The notes: generated from the sequence alone by a model not told the origin. A stretch of DNA of 53,931 bases from Candidatus Micrarchaeota archaeon CG1_02_47_40 (GCA_001871475.1 MNVE01000004.1:19152-73082), one strand, 5' to 3'; shown: positions 24,740 to 33,226, counted from the first letter of the stretch. Numbers and translations: made by a program.

Positions 24740-25471
24740 ATGGATGTCAACACCGCTTTCAAATCCGCATGCAGGGTGCTTTTAGGGAGGGAAATAGGCG
24801 AGTTAAGGGAATTTGAGCCTTACCTTTTAAGGGTGATAAATCCCCTCTCGCAAAAGGCTTCTTCCTTGAGCAAAAAGAAACTCTACATCGCCTCCGAATA
24901 CTGCAAAGGCGCAAAACTAATTGCTTATGATGAGATGGAAAAGCTGAAAATCGCCCCCCTGAATATAAACAAAATAAAGGATATGGATTCCCTTCTTTGC
25001 GAAGTTTCAGAGCGCTTCTACTATTGCGGCAGCAAGAATTTGGGAAACTCTATGCAAGTGCAGGAAAGCGACGAATGCATTGACTCTTCTTTTGTGCACC
25101 ACTCCTATGAGGTGCTGAAATCCGAATACGTTGCCTACTCCGCATACATCAGGGAGAGCTCTTACCTGTTTGGCACAAGCTGGGCAGGGGGAAGCGCTTT
25201 CTGCTTAAGCTGCCACGGGCTTCACACCAATACGCGCTGTTTTGAAACTTACTATTCAGGGAATTTAACCGACTCGCATTTCTGCTACCAGTGCAACGGG
25301 TGCTCAAACTGCCTCTTTTCCTTCAACCAGAGGGGCAAGCATTACATGATAGGAAACCTTGAGCTTGCACGGGAAAAATATCTTGAAATAAAAAAGAGCC
25401 TGCTTGGAGAGGTTGCAGAAGAACTTTCAAAAAAGAAGGCATTCCCCTCGCTTTTTACGCTGGTGGACTGA
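24740..25471 (+). CDS. Cys-rich paralogue A of unknown function
   Basis: 243 residues from the ATG at 24740; GTG 24731 is possible, and TTTAAAC near 24700 gives a promoter. The N-terminal half is helical ('FKSACRVLLGREIGELREFEPYL'). The C-terminal half has repeated short segments with Cys/Ser/Tyr: 'ESSYLFGTSW', 'CLSCHGLHTNTRCFE', 'SHFCYQCNGCSNCLFSF', then 'NQRGKHYMIGNLELAREKYLEIKKSLL'. The ending resembles, by memory, Cys-rich repeat proteins common in CPR bacteria ('CxNCFGC...KYCIFN'). It overlaps the next gene by 1 nt (TGATGG). Function unknown; a metal-binding beta-solenoid is plausible. Confidence 0.7.
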   Translation: MDVNTAFKSACRVLLGREIGELREFEPYLLRVINPLSQKASSLSKKKLYIASEYCKGAKLIAYDEMEKLKIAPLNINKIKDMDSLLCEVSERFYYCGSKNLGNSMQVQESDECIDSSFVHHSYEVLKSEYVAYSAYIRESSYLFGTSWAGGSAFCLSCHGLHTNTRCFETYYSGNLTDSHFCYQCNGCSNCLFSFNQRGKHYMIGNLELAREKYLEIKKSLLGEVAEELSKKKAFPSLFTLVD

Positions 25472-26235
25472 TGGAAAAGATAGATGAGGAATTTGCAAAA
25501 ACAACAAAGATTCTGCTTGGCGCTAGCTTATCCCCTGTGCAAAAATACGAGGAATGGCTCACGCAGAGAATACCGAAGGGAAAAATTGTGAAATCCGTTT
25601 TTGGAGATGAAGAGATTTACATGCCTGAATTCTCATTCTGGAAATTCCTGAAAACGAATAAAATAGCCGCGCTTTCACAAATGAAAAGGGCAGAGGCGTT
25701 GAAAATTGATGAAGTAAATGAAGGGGAAGGGATAAGGGCGCTTGCACGAAGGCTCAAAAAAATCGCCTATTATATAGGGGAATGGAATGAGGGCGAGAAT
25801 TTCAACGTGAAAGAATCAAACATTTTCAAGGATTCGGCAAACCTCTACAAAATCATAGACGTGTTCTTCTCAAAAAACGCAGCGTATTCCGTTTATTCCT
25901 ATTATGATGAGAATGTTTTCGGCTGTTTCCGCGCATTTTACTCAAAATTCTGCATAAACTGCTACAACTCTTCCAACCTCTCCGGCTGCCTTGAAACTGA
26001 CAGCTCCGCGCGCTCTTCGGGCTGTTATTTCTGCCACAATGTTGAAAATTTGCAGGATGCGCTTTTCTGCTCCAACGTGAAGAATTTAAGGTATGCGGTC
26101 GGGAATGTTGAGGTAGGAAGGGAGGAGTTTTTGAGAATAAAGGAAATTTTGCTTGAGTATATAAGAGAGAAGCTTGCAAAAGAGGGGAAGCTGGAGCTGG
26201 ATGTATATAATATTGGGTGCGTTGGGGGAAAGTAG
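25471..26235 (+). CDS. Cys-rich paralogue B of unknown function
   Basis: 254 residues, paralogous to the previous gene. Same layout: N-terminal 'TTKILLGASLSPVQKYEEWL', a helical middle, a repeat region 'SAYSVYSYYDENVFGCFRAF'-like, with 'KFCINCYNSSNLSGCLETD' and 'GCYFCHNVENLQDALFCSN', and the closing 'NLRYAVGNVEVGREEFLRIKEILL'. Seven Cys fall in C-x2-C or isolated repeat positions. ATGG/TGATGG overlap with paralogue A indicates translational coupling, so the two probably form a complex. The pair lies divergent from the HerA-like ATPase. Confidence 0.7.
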   Translation: MEKIDEEFAKTTKILLGASLSPVQKYEEWLTQRIPKGKIVKSVFGDEEIYMPEFSFWKFLKTNKIAALSQMKRAEALKIDEVNEGEGIRALARRLKKIAYYIGEWNEGENFNVKESNIFKDSANLYKIIDVFFSKNAAYSVYSYYDENVFGCFRAFYSKFCINCYNSSNLSGCLETDSSARSSGCYFCHNVENLQDALFCSNVKNLRYAVGNVEVGREEFLRIKEILLEYIREKLAKEGKLELDVYNIGCVGGK

Positions 26236-26298
26236 CATCTATAAAAGAAATAAAGAAAAAGAGAAAATAAATAAAAAAGAAAAAAATAAGAAAGGCGC

Positions 26299-26727
26299 TT
26301 ACACAACAGCTTCCTGCGCCTGCACCCTTTGCACTTCCATTATCTGCTTCACCCTGTCCGTATCCTTGGGGAAGTGCCTTCCTCTCATGAAGAAGTTCTT
26401 CTCATAAGTTTTTGCCTCAAACTTGCTTATTATTATTTCAGTGGCATTCTCCACGTCAAACTCCTTGCAGGAGAATATGTCTATTGAAACGTAATTCTTC
26501 TCCGGGAAGGTGTGCGCGGAAATGTGGCTCTCGGCAATAAGCACTATGCCGGACACTCCCCAGTCCTCGGGCTTCACCCCATTGTAAGCAAAGGTATAGG
26601 GCGGCATTATCTTCGTCATTCCTATTATTTCAGGCAGCTCATCCAAAAAACTATAAACGAAATTCACGTCTTTGAGTTTTCTTTTGTTGCATCCGTATAA
26701 GTCAAGTGTTAAGTGCGGTCCAAACAT
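26299..26727 (-). CDS. speD: S-adenosylmethionine decarboxylase (pyruvoyl, class 1)
   Basis: 142 residues. Self-cleaving enzyme that makes decarboxylated SAM for polyamine synthesis. The processing site is E66-S67 in 'IAESHISAHTFPEKNYVSID'; catalytic His72 and Cys87 ('DIFSCKEFD') are present. Cleavage would leave a pyruvoyl group on the alpha chain. GGAGGATGA precedes the ATG. No spermidine synthase gene is adjacent. The upstream region carries A-tract repeats. Confidence 0.95.
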   Translation of the reverse strand: MFGPHLTLDLYGCNKRKLKDVNFVYSFLDELPEIIGMTKIMPPYTFAYNGVKPEDWGVSGIVLIAESHISAHTFPEKNYVSIDIFSCKEFDVENATEIIISKFEAKTYEKNFFMRGRHFPKDTDRVKQIMEVQRVQAQEAVV

Positions 26728-26818
26728 TTTTCAATTCATCCTCCGAATTTTTTCCAGTTTTTGCTGAAAAATACATTCTGGAATCTATTTCGGCGGCATT
26801 TATTTATAAACCTTATGC

Positions 26819-26937
26819 TTTTTGGCAAAAAAATAACGCCTATAAGCCCCTTTTGCTAAAAAAAGAAGCGTATAAACGTTTTTAACAAAAAAGAGTGCGC
26901 TAATAACTGTTTTTTCCCGTTTTAAACCGCGTATGCC
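26819..26937. repeat. Degenerate 28-32 nt A-tract repeats upstream of speD
   Basis: Three to four units of about 30 nt share the plan T4-6, (G/A)C, A6-7, then GCG and TATAA: starts near 26819, 26851, 26879 and 26910 (last one weak). Units contain TATA-like cores (CTATAAGC, GTATAAACG, CTAATAACTG). They lie in the 429-nt gap between divergent speD and the zinc-ribbon gene, outside the last 90 nt before either start. The gap has no other gene. Curved DNA or a repeated promoter are possible roles. Confidence 0.5.
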
Positions 26938-27156
26938 TCTTTTTCCTCAAATCGCTTCTGTTTTGTCTGTTTTTTTCAGATTTATTCAAATTTTAGGGTT
27001 TCTGCCTTTGAAAAAATTGCTTATATGCGGGATTTTTTCCCATTTTTGAGGGAGTGTGTGGGAAAAAAGTGGGAAGAAAAAAAGAGTCAGAGCCAATAAA
27101 AACTTTAACATAAAAAGAAAAAGAAGAATTGCTTATTGCAAAGTAGGTTTTTTACC

Positions 27157-28155
27157 ATGCCATCCAGATGCTCCGTCTGCGGAAGGGAAGTTGAAGAGTA
27201 CGAGATACACTACGCAAGCGGAATGCCCGTATGCATTTCGTGCGAGGGAACTCCTGAAACCGGGGGGATGGATACTCCCTGCCAGCGCTGCGGAGTGTAT
27301 GTTCCTTCCCATGAGCTGAAAATGTACCGCTCCCGCCTTTACTGCAACTACTGCATCATGGACATGGAGGATGACGGAAGGCGTGAAGAGGAAGGGATAA
27401 GGAAACGGGCGCACATGGAAAAGGAAGAGGAGGAAATCGGGGCAGGAAAGGGAGGCTCTGATGAAAGCGGAGCGGGAGCGGGAAGAAGCGGACGGGAAGA
27501 CGGTGCAGAAGGAGAAGCTGGAGGAAAAGGAAGCGGACAGGAAGATGATGCGGATGGAAAAGGAGGCGCTGAAGAAGGCGAAGCAGGAAAGGAAGCAGTG
27601 CGCCGCCCAATTCTTCTTGGAGGTATTTGCCAAAGGTGCGGGGCAAGCGCGGACATATTATACACTATTCACGGAAAGCAGCTTTGCAAAATATGTGCGG
27701 AAGAAGAATCCCCGAAAATGGGGGCGGGCGGGTTTTTTGCAAGTGCAATAAGAATAATGGAGCGCGCGATTGAGAAACTGCAGGGGAAAAATATCATAGT
27801 TAAGGAAGCCCCCCAGGAATGGGAACAAATGGAAGCGGTTGAAAAATTCCTAAATGAAAACTCCGAGCTTCTTTTAAAATATCCGGTGCGCCTTGAGGAA
27901 GGGCTTTCCGAATACGCAAAAAAGCTCTCCGCAGAGGAGAGAATGCGCTTTTACGAGGGTTTTGTCACCCTTGTCATCTCTGACAATGCGGATTTTGAGC
28001 TTGGAAACGGCATAAGCGCGCTTGAAACCGGGAAGCAGGCGAAAATAATAAGGGCGATATACTTTCTCTCCCCTGCGCGAAAAGACGCATCCTCCCTTCC
28101 GCGGAGGGTTGAGTTTGAAAAGATAAGCGGGCTTGTCAAAAGCGCGATGAAGTAG
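27157..28155 (+). CDS. Multi-zinc-ribbon protein with a Gly/Glu linker
   Basis: 332 residues from the ATG at 27157. Three treble or ribbon-like zinc sites: CSVCGR with CISC (residues 5-28), CQRCGV with CNYC (about 42-66), and CQRCGA with CKIC (about 155-177). Between the second and third lies a low-complexity Gly/Glu/Asp/Lys linker (about 85-145). The C-terminal domain is helical, with 'WEQMEAVEKFLNENSELLLKYPVRLEEGLSEYAKKL', unknown. LIM-like Zn pairs suggest protein-protein or nucleic acid scaffolding. The linker DNA reads as a coiled coil in another frame (see findings). Its 3' end is tandemly repeated. Confidence 0.7.
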   Translation: MPSRCSVCGREVEEYEIHYASGMPVCISCEGTPETGGMDTPCQRCGVYVPSHELKMYRSRLYCNYCIMDMEDDGRREEEGIRKRAHMEKEEEEIGAGKGGSDESGAGAGRSGREDGAEGEAGGKGSGQEDDADGKGGAEEGEAGKEAVRRPILLGGICQRCGASADILYTIHGKQLCKICAEEESPKMGAGGFFASAIRIMERAIEKLQGKNIIVKEAPQEWEQMEAVEKFLNENSELLLKYPVRLEEGLSEYAKKLSAEERMRFYEGFVTLVISDNADFELGNGISALETGKQAKIIRAIYFLSPARKDASSLPRRVEFEKISGLVKSAMK

Positions 28156-28220
28156 AACGCAGGAAGAAAGAAACGCGATGAAGCAGAAGACAGACGGAAA
28201 GAAGCGCGATGAAGCAGGAG
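28142..28220 (+). repeat. Tandem copies of the zinc-ribbon gene 3' end
   Basis: The terminal GCGCGATGAAG-TAG-AA (28142-28157) recurs as CGCGATGAAGCAGAA (from 28174) and GCGCGATGAAGCAGGAG (from 28204), about a 31-nt period. The spacers CAGGAAGAAAGAAA and GACAGACGGAAAGAA are related too. In the downstream copies the stop TAG has become CAG. Confidence 0.7.
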
Positions 28221-28255
28221 TTATCTTTTTAAACGCCGTCTTGTTTATTCTCCGT

Positions 28256-30073
28256 ATGGGAGAGGTTGTTTTTGAGGTTTCCAGCGAGGCAGCGCGCCAG
28301 GTGGGCGGCATATACACCGTCTTGCAGAGCAAAGCTCCCTATCTCGTGAAAAAATACGGCTCAAATTACATCCTCCTCGGCTTTCTTGATGAGCGATGCG
28401 CAAACGATTTCCGCGAGCAAAAAGCAGGCGAGGAAATTGAAAAAATAATAAAAAAGATGCGCGAAAAAGGCATTGAGGTAAAATACGGGGAGTGGATAAA
28501 CGGCTCAGGCGCGCGCACGTTCCTGCTCAATGCAAAGGGGTTTGCGGAGCGCATCACCACATATGAGGATAATGGCACGAAAACCGACACCAACTTAAAT
28601 TATGTGAAGTTCCTTCTCTGGAAAAACTTCCAGATAGACTCCCTGATGGAAAAATCCTGGGATTTTGGCGAGAATCTTGTTTGGGGCTGGTCAGTAGGCA
28701 TGCTTCTTGAGGAGCTTCTCAAAACAAGGGAATTTGAAAAGGGGAAGGCAGTGGCGCAGTTTCACGAGTGGATATCCGGAAGCGCGCTCCTTTACTGCCG
28801 GCTGAAAAAGCTTCCCCTAAAAACCGTGTTCACCACGCACGCAACCGTGCTTGGAAGGACTCTTTCATCATTCGGCAGGGATGTGCTCTCTGAAGCCGCA
28901 AGCGAATCCGGGCAGGTGAACATTTCGCAGGCATACCAGTTCAAGGTGGAGGGGAAGCACCAGCTTGAGATGTGCGCGGCAGGCGCGGCTGACATATTCA
29001 CCACCGTTTCGGATACGGTTGCGCAGGAGGTAAAATACATACTTGGGCGAAAGCCCGACGTAATAACTCTTAACGGCATGAATTTTGAAGGGGAGAAGGA
29101 GGAGAAGGAGATTGCGAGCCTCTCAAAATACGTGCGGTTTGAAGTATTGCAATTCCTGGAATCGCTTTTCATTCCCTATTACGGGCAGAGCTACCTCCGC
29201 CCCCTGCTCATATACATTTCCGGAAGGTACGAATACAAAAACAAGGGGTTTGACATTTACATAGAGGCGCTTGGAAAGCTCAACAGCATGCTGAAGGAAA
29301 AAAACCCGAAAAGGAGGATTTTTGCATTCATATTCGCCCCAAGCGCAATATCCGGGCCCAGGATTGCGACGATAAAAAACTACCTTCTCCTGGACAAGAT
29401 ACACGAGGTGCTTGAGGAAACTGCGGGAAAGGAATTCCGTGCGGACAATTATGAGAATGTCCATGCGTGCATTGAAAAGCTGCGCCTGGGGGAAGTGCTC
29501 AAAAACAACCTAAAGAACATGGCAAGCGGCTTTGTGCGCGATGCCTCGCGCCCGCTGATAAACTGCTTTGACCTGAATTACGCAAACGATGAGATAGTGC
29601 GCTCCTGTTATGCTGCAGGGCTTACAAACTCAAAAGAGGATGTTGTGAAAATAATATTCTATCCTACTTACCTCAAAGCAAATGACGGACTGCTTAATCT
29701 TCCTTATTATGATGTCATTTCAGGAATGGATGTAGGCATTTTCCCCTCGCGCTACGAGCCGTTCGGCTACACTCCCGTAGAGGCAGGCTTGAAGCTGAAT
29801 ATTGCAATCACTTCGGATACAACTGGGTTTGGCAGGTTTATTTCAGGAAAGATAAAAGGGGAAAGCGGCGTGAAAGTGCTCAAAATGTTCGGAGTGGAGA
29901 AGGAGAAAACCACCGATGAGCTTGCGCAGGTTCTTGAAAAAATATACAACCTTGATGCAAAGGAACTGCAGAAGATGCAAAGCGATGCTTACAACACGGT
30001 GAAATTGTGCGATTGGAAGGAGCTTATCCCGAATTACTACAAGGCGTATGAGATGGCGCGCAAGGCAAGATGA
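28256..30073 (+). CDS. Glycogen synthase, GT3 (eukaryote-like) family
   Basis: 605 residues from the ATG at 28256; CTTTTTAAAC ends 24 nt upstream, so it is probably leaderless. N-terminal 'VFEVSSEAARQVGGIYTVLQSKA' is the GT3 donor-loop opening; 'AQFHEWISGSALLYC' and 'TVFTTHATVLGRTL' follow; the C-terminal GT-B half has 'GRYEYKNKGFDIYIEALGKLN' and the E-x7-E-type 'FPSRYEPFGYTPVEAG'. GT3 enzymes extend alpha-1,4-glucan from UDP-glucose in yeast and animals and are sporadic in prokaryotes. No branching enzyme or phosphorylase lies nearby. Donor preference (UDP or ADP) is unknown. Confidence 0.88.
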   Translation: MGEVVFEVSSEAARQVGGIYTVLQSKAPYLVKKYGSNYILLGFLDERCANDFREQKAGEEIEKIIKKMREKGIEVKYGEWINGSGARTFLLNAKGFAERITTYEDNGTKTDTNLNYVKFLLWKNFQIDSLMEKSWDFGENLVWGWSVGMLLEELLKTREFEKGKAVAQFHEWISGSALLYCRLKKLPLKTVFTTHATVLGRTLSSFGRDVLSEAASESGQVNISQAYQFKVEGKHQLEMCAAGAADIFTTVSDTVAQEVKYILGRKPDVITLNGMNFEGEKEEKEIASLSKYVRFEVLQFLESLFIPYYGQSYLRPLLIYISGRYEYKNKGFDIYIEALGKLNSMLKEKNPKRRIFAFIFAPSAISGPRIATIKNYLLLDKIHEVLEETAGKEFRADNYENVHACIEKLRLGEVLKNNLKNMASGFVRDASRPLINCFDLNYANDEIVRSCYAAGLTNSKEDVVKIIFYPTYLKANDGLLNLPYYDVISGMDVGIFPSRYEPFGYTPVEAGLKLNIAITSDTTGFGRFISGKIKGESGVKVLKMFGVEKEKTTDELAQVLEKIYNLDAKELQKMQSDAYNTVKLCDWKELIPNYYKAYEMARKAR

Positions 30074-30111
30074 GGGCAACGTTTAAATTCTGCTCTTGAG
30101 AGAATCTGTAC

Positions 30112-30921
30112 ATGAGAATCTTGCCTCTCTTTGCAACCATCTGCATTCTAGCTGCCTCTCTTTTTGCAATAGAAATGCTCTCCCCGCGCCAGCTTGAGCT
30201 GACGCACGGGGACAAAGTAGAAATAGGCTCAATAGGGGTGGGGCAAACTATAGCCATTTCAGTAAAACCCGAGGTATCAACAGGCGGCAAATTCGGACAG
30301 GGCGGAGTATACGACCAGCTTGTAATAGTAAGCGCTCCGCAAGGGTGGAAATACAAGGACAGCAAGCTGACCTCCAGCCCCCTGCAGGCGGAAATAACAG
30401 CACCGGCTGATGCGCAGGAAGGAGAGTATGAAATCACCATGCGCATTCTTGATGAGGAAAACCGCGAGGAATTGGGCTACCTTGATTTCACCGCAAAAGT
30501 GCTTGTGAAAAGGGACATAATGGATATGGGGGTGGAGCCAAACCAGAGGGTAGTAAGCTCTGGCCAGCCTGCAAAATTCACAATAACCATCTCCAACAAG
30601 GGAGACGCAAACGACGTTTTTGAGGTAAGCTCGGAAGGGATGCAGAACTGGAACTTCCGGAAAGTCATTTTCCTGCCTGCGCGAAGCAGCAAAACAATAA
30701 GCTACGAGATTGCAGGCACAGAGGAGGAAAGGTACGAAATAAGCATAACTGCGGTTTCAAAATCAAGTTCCCTTGTTCGCGCAAAGCAGGATGTTACCGT
30801 AATAGTGCACACAAACCTGATTTCCGATTACAAGGCAATCAATGACGGTGTGCTTTTCTTCCCGCTTTTTGAGGCGCCAATTTATTCAGTCGCCGGCTTG
30901 TTTGCAAATCTCTTCAATTAG
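30112..30921 (+). CDS. Secreted Ig-like (NEW/CARDB-type) protein
   Basis: 269 residues. N-terminal signal peptide 'MRILPLFATICILAASLFA' followed by two beta-sandwich regions; the second has the 'SGQPAKFTITISNKGDANDVFEVSS' pattern of NEW3/CARDB domains found in archaeal surface proteins. The C-terminus is moderately hydrophobic ('GVLFFPLFEAPIYSVAGLFANLF') and could anchor it. CGTTTAAATTC gives a TATA-like box about 30 nt before the ATG. Role unknown: surface display or sugar/protein binding. Confidence 0.7.
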   Translation: MRILPLFATICILAASLFAIEMLSPRQLELTHGDKVEIGSIGVGQTIAISVKPEVSTGGKFGQGGVYDQLVIVSAPQGWKYKDSKLTSSPLQAEITAPADAQEGEYEITMRILDEENREELGYLDFTAKVLVKRDIMDMGVEPNQRVVSSGQPAKFTITISNKGDANDVFEVSSEGMQNWNFRKVIFLPARSSKTISYEIAGTEEERYEISITAVSKSSSLVRAKQDVTVIVHTNLISDYKAINDGVLFFPLFEAPIYSVAGLFANLFN

Positions 30922-30932
30922 GGCTGTTTCTC

Positions 30933-31094
30933 ATGGACGCAAACCTGCTTGCAGCAAGGGAGATAGCAAAAAAGCTGAAAGGCAAGGCTATGGATGCAAA
31001 CCTGCTTGCAGCAGCAAAAAGACCGAAAGGCAAAGTTATGGACGCAAATCTGCTTGCAGCAAGGGAGATAGCAAAAAATCTGATTAGGGGCAAG
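30933..31094 (+). repeat. Triplicated 5' end of elp3
   Basis: Three tandem copies of ATGGAcGCAAAcCTGCTTGC plus flanking codons start at 30933, 30990 and 31038 (spacings 57 and 48 nt). They encode MDANLLAAREIAKKLKGKA, MDANLLAAAKRPKGKV and MDANLLAAREIAKNLIRGKA. The first and third copies are longest; the middle one has lost nine nt. In phase throughout. Confidence 0.9.
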
Positions 31095-32606
31095 GCTAAT
31101 TTAGATGGGCAAAAGAAAGATGCAAGCAGGAAATACTGCATAGCGGGCGTTGTGAGAAATTCCCTCATTCTCAATGCCATCCCCCAAAAGAAAAGGAGCA
31201 AACGCCTCCTTTCTCTTCTTCGCTTAAGAAAAACACGCACTCTTTCAGGAGTCACTCCGGTTGCAATAATGAGCCTTTCAGACTGCCCGCACGGGCGCTG
31301 CATCTACTGCCCGCGGGGGGAGAATGCTGCGCAAAGCTACACCGGGGAGGAGCCGGCATCGTTGCGCGCAAAACAAAATAAATTTGATTCCTTTTCACAG
31401 GTGAATGCAAGATTAAGGCAATATAAAGAGCTCGGGCATCCCACGGACAAGTGCGAACTTATCATAATGGGGGGAACCTTTCTCTCGCAAAGCAGGGAAT
31501 ATAAGGAGAATTTCATGAAAGGTGCATTTGAAGCCTTGAATGGGAAGAGAAGCAGAAGCTTAGAAGATGTGCTCAAACAAAATGAAAAGACAGCACACCG
31601 CGCAATTGGGGTTACATTTGAAACCCGCCCTGACTGGGCAAAAGAGAAGCACGTGGATGAGATGCTCTCCTTTGGGGGAACGCGCGTGGAGTTGGGGGTG
31701 CAAACCCTTTCGGATGAAGTGTATAAAAAAGTGAAAAGGGGGCATACCATAAAGGATGTGATTGAAGCAACACAAATATGCCGCGATGCAGGATTGAAAA
31801 TATGCTATCATATGATGCCCGGGCTTTTTTGCAATGAGAAGGAAGATATCGCTGCCTTCCGCAGGCTCTTTTCCGACCCCTCCTTTCGTCCTGACATGCT
31901 CAAAATCTACCCCTGCCTTGTGCTGAAGGGAACAGAACTTTATGAAATGTGGAAAAGAGGAGAGTATACCCCATACGATTCCCAAACAGCCGCAAAAGTG
32001 ATTGTCAAATGCGCCAAATTCATCCCTCCTTACGTTCGGATTATGAGGATGCAGAGGGACATTCCAGCTCAACTGATAATTGCGGGGGTGAAGAAAAGCA
32101 ACTTGAGGCAGTTGGTGGAAGAGGAGATGAAGAAGAGAGGATTGATACTTAATGACATACGCGCAAGGGAAATAGGCTTGGCTGGAAAAAAAATAGGGGC
32201 GGAAAGAATAATCCTGCACACTCTGGAATATGCTGCAAGCGGAGGGAAAGAATTCTTTCTCTCTTTTGAAGACAAAAAGCGCTCTCTTCTTGTCGGCTTT
32301 TTGCGCCTTCGCTTTCCTTTTGCACCCCACAGAAAAGAAATCACGCGCAAGACTGCAATAGTGCGCGAATTGCATATATACGGGCAGGAAGTCGGAATCG
32401 GAAAGGAGGGAAAGGGGAATGTTCAGCATATGGGGTATGGAAAAAAATTACTGCAAAAAGCAGAGGAAATAGCGCGCAAAAATGGAATGGATAAATTGGC
32501 AGTCATCTCCGGAATCGGCGCGAGGGAATATTACAGAAAGCTCGGCTATTCGCTGGAAGGGGCGTATATGGTGAAGAGATTTCATTCAGACGGCAGGAGT
32601 CTATAA
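30933..32606 (+). CDS. elp3: ELP3-type tRNA uridine(34) acetyltransferase / radical SAM
   Basis: 557 residues. Radical-SAM cluster motif 'CPHGRCIYCPRG' (about 113-124), 'GGTFLSQSREYKENFM', 'KIYPCLVLKGTELYEMWKRGEY', and a C-terminal GNAT domain with 'ELHIYGQEVGIG...QHMGYGKKLLQKAEEIA' (acetyl-CoA binding). Adds carboxymethyl groups to wobble uridine. The N-terminus has three in-frame repeats, each beginning with Met (see the repeat entry), so translation could begin at any of the three ATG codons (30933, 30990, 31038); the ordinary N-terminus is probably the third. It begins 11 nt after the secreted-protein gene. Confidence 0.93.
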   Translation: MDANLLAAREIAKKLKGKAMDANLLAAAKRPKGKVMDANLLAAREIAKNLIRGKANLDGQKKDASRKYCIAGVVRNSLILNAIPQKKRSKRLLSLLRLRKTRTLSGVTPVAIMSLSDCPHGRCIYCPRGENAAQSYTGEEPASLRAKQNKFDSFSQVNARLRQYKELGHPTDKCELIIMGGTFLSQSREYKENFMKGAFEALNGKRSRSLEDVLKQNEKTAHRAIGVTFETRPDWAKEKHVDEMLSFGGTRVELGVQTLSDEVYKKVKRGHTIKDVIEATQICRDAGLKICYHMMPGLFCNEKEDIAAFRRLFSDPSFRPDMLKIYPCLVLKGTELYEMWKRGEYTPYDSQTAAKVIVKCAKFIPPYVRIMRMQRDIPAQLIIAGVKKSNLRQLVEEEMKKRGLILNDIRAREIGLAGKKIGAERIILHTLEYAASGGKEFFLSFEDKKRSLLVGFLRLRFPFAPHRKEITRKTAIVRELHIYGQEVGIGKEGKGNVQHMGYGKKLLQKAEEIARKNGMDKLAVISGIGAREYYRKLGYSLEGAYMVKRFHSDGRSL

Positions 32607-32608
32607 AG

Positions 32609-32992
32609 CTATTCTGCATTGTAAACCGCCACCCTCTCCTGTTTTTTCAGCCTTTTCTCATTACTCCATAATGCGCATTGTTTCTGCAATGCGACGGCAA
32701 AAAACGGCCAGTCTTCTGCATCCGGCGAAACTTTCCTTGCCTCCTCTTCAAATCTTCCGTATTCCTCAAAAGGAACCTCCGAAACTTTGGACAGCACTAT
32801 ATTGACAACTTTTTGATAAGTATCCTCGTCAAAACCAGACTTTTTGATGAATTCAGCAGCATGCTCCTCAAGCTCAAGGCGCAAATTTTCCGGGGAAAAT
32901 ACTCTTATCTCATTGCGGAACAGCAGTTTCCGCGTTAAGCCAGAGCGCAGGATAGCCGCTACCACTATGTTCGTATCCGCTACGATTTCCAT
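32609..32992 (-). CDS. PIN-domain toxin (VapC-like)
   Basis: 127 residues. PIN-domain acids: D6 in 'IVADTNIVVAAIL', Glu in 'NLRLELEEHAAEF' and Asp pair in 'VSPDAEDWPFFAVALQ'. The last segment 'ALWSNEKRLKKQERVAVYN' fits the PIN C-terminal strand. VapC toxins are endoribonucleases cutting tRNA or rRNA. It follows its antitoxin by 2 nt. The target RNA is unknown. Confidence 0.85.
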   Translation of the reverse strand: MEIVADTNIVVAAILRSGLTRKLLFRNEIRVFSPENLRLELEEHAAEFIKKSGFDEDTYQKVVNIVLSKVSEVPFEEYGRFEEEARKVSPDAEDWPFFAVALQKQCALWSNEKRLKKQERVAVYNAE

Positions 32993-32994
32993 AT

Positions 32995-33219
32995 CTATCT
33001 CTTTCCGTGCCTTTCTGCAATGCCTTTCTTTATCAGCGCTGCCAGCTCATTTACATCCTTATCACTTGCTCTGCTCTTTGCAGTCAGTTTGTCAAGAAGC
33101 TCAAGCTGCCCTGCCTTTTCCCACCATGCCTGCCTTGCAACCTCTGACCAGTTAATCTCGGGATGCCTTCCTATAAGCAGCCTTAAGGCATCGTTTATGT
33201 TTATGGTGAAGTTCGTCAT
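32995..33219 (-). CDS. VapB-like antitoxin
   Basis: 74 residues from the ATG at 33219, selected because AGGTGGTC lies 5 nt upstream; an ATG at 33249 would run across the operator. 'MTNFTININDALRLLIGRHPEINWSEVARQAWWEKAGQL' resembles the ribbon-helix-helix antitoxins with 'INWSEVARQA' helix, followed by a charged tail. It is coupled to the PIN toxin. Operator-like palindrome and a TTTATATATG box lie just upstream. Confidence 0.8.
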   Translation of the reverse strand: MTNFTININDALRLLIGRHPEINWSEVARQAWWEKAGQLELLDKLTAKSRASDKDVNELAALIKKGIAERHGKR

Positions 33220-33226
33220 ATGACCA

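Noticed and set aside
27461-27751. Separate overlapping gene in the zinc-ribbon linker
   Set aside because: It has no ribosome-binding site; the better explanation is a compensated frameshift or composition effect, reported as a finding.
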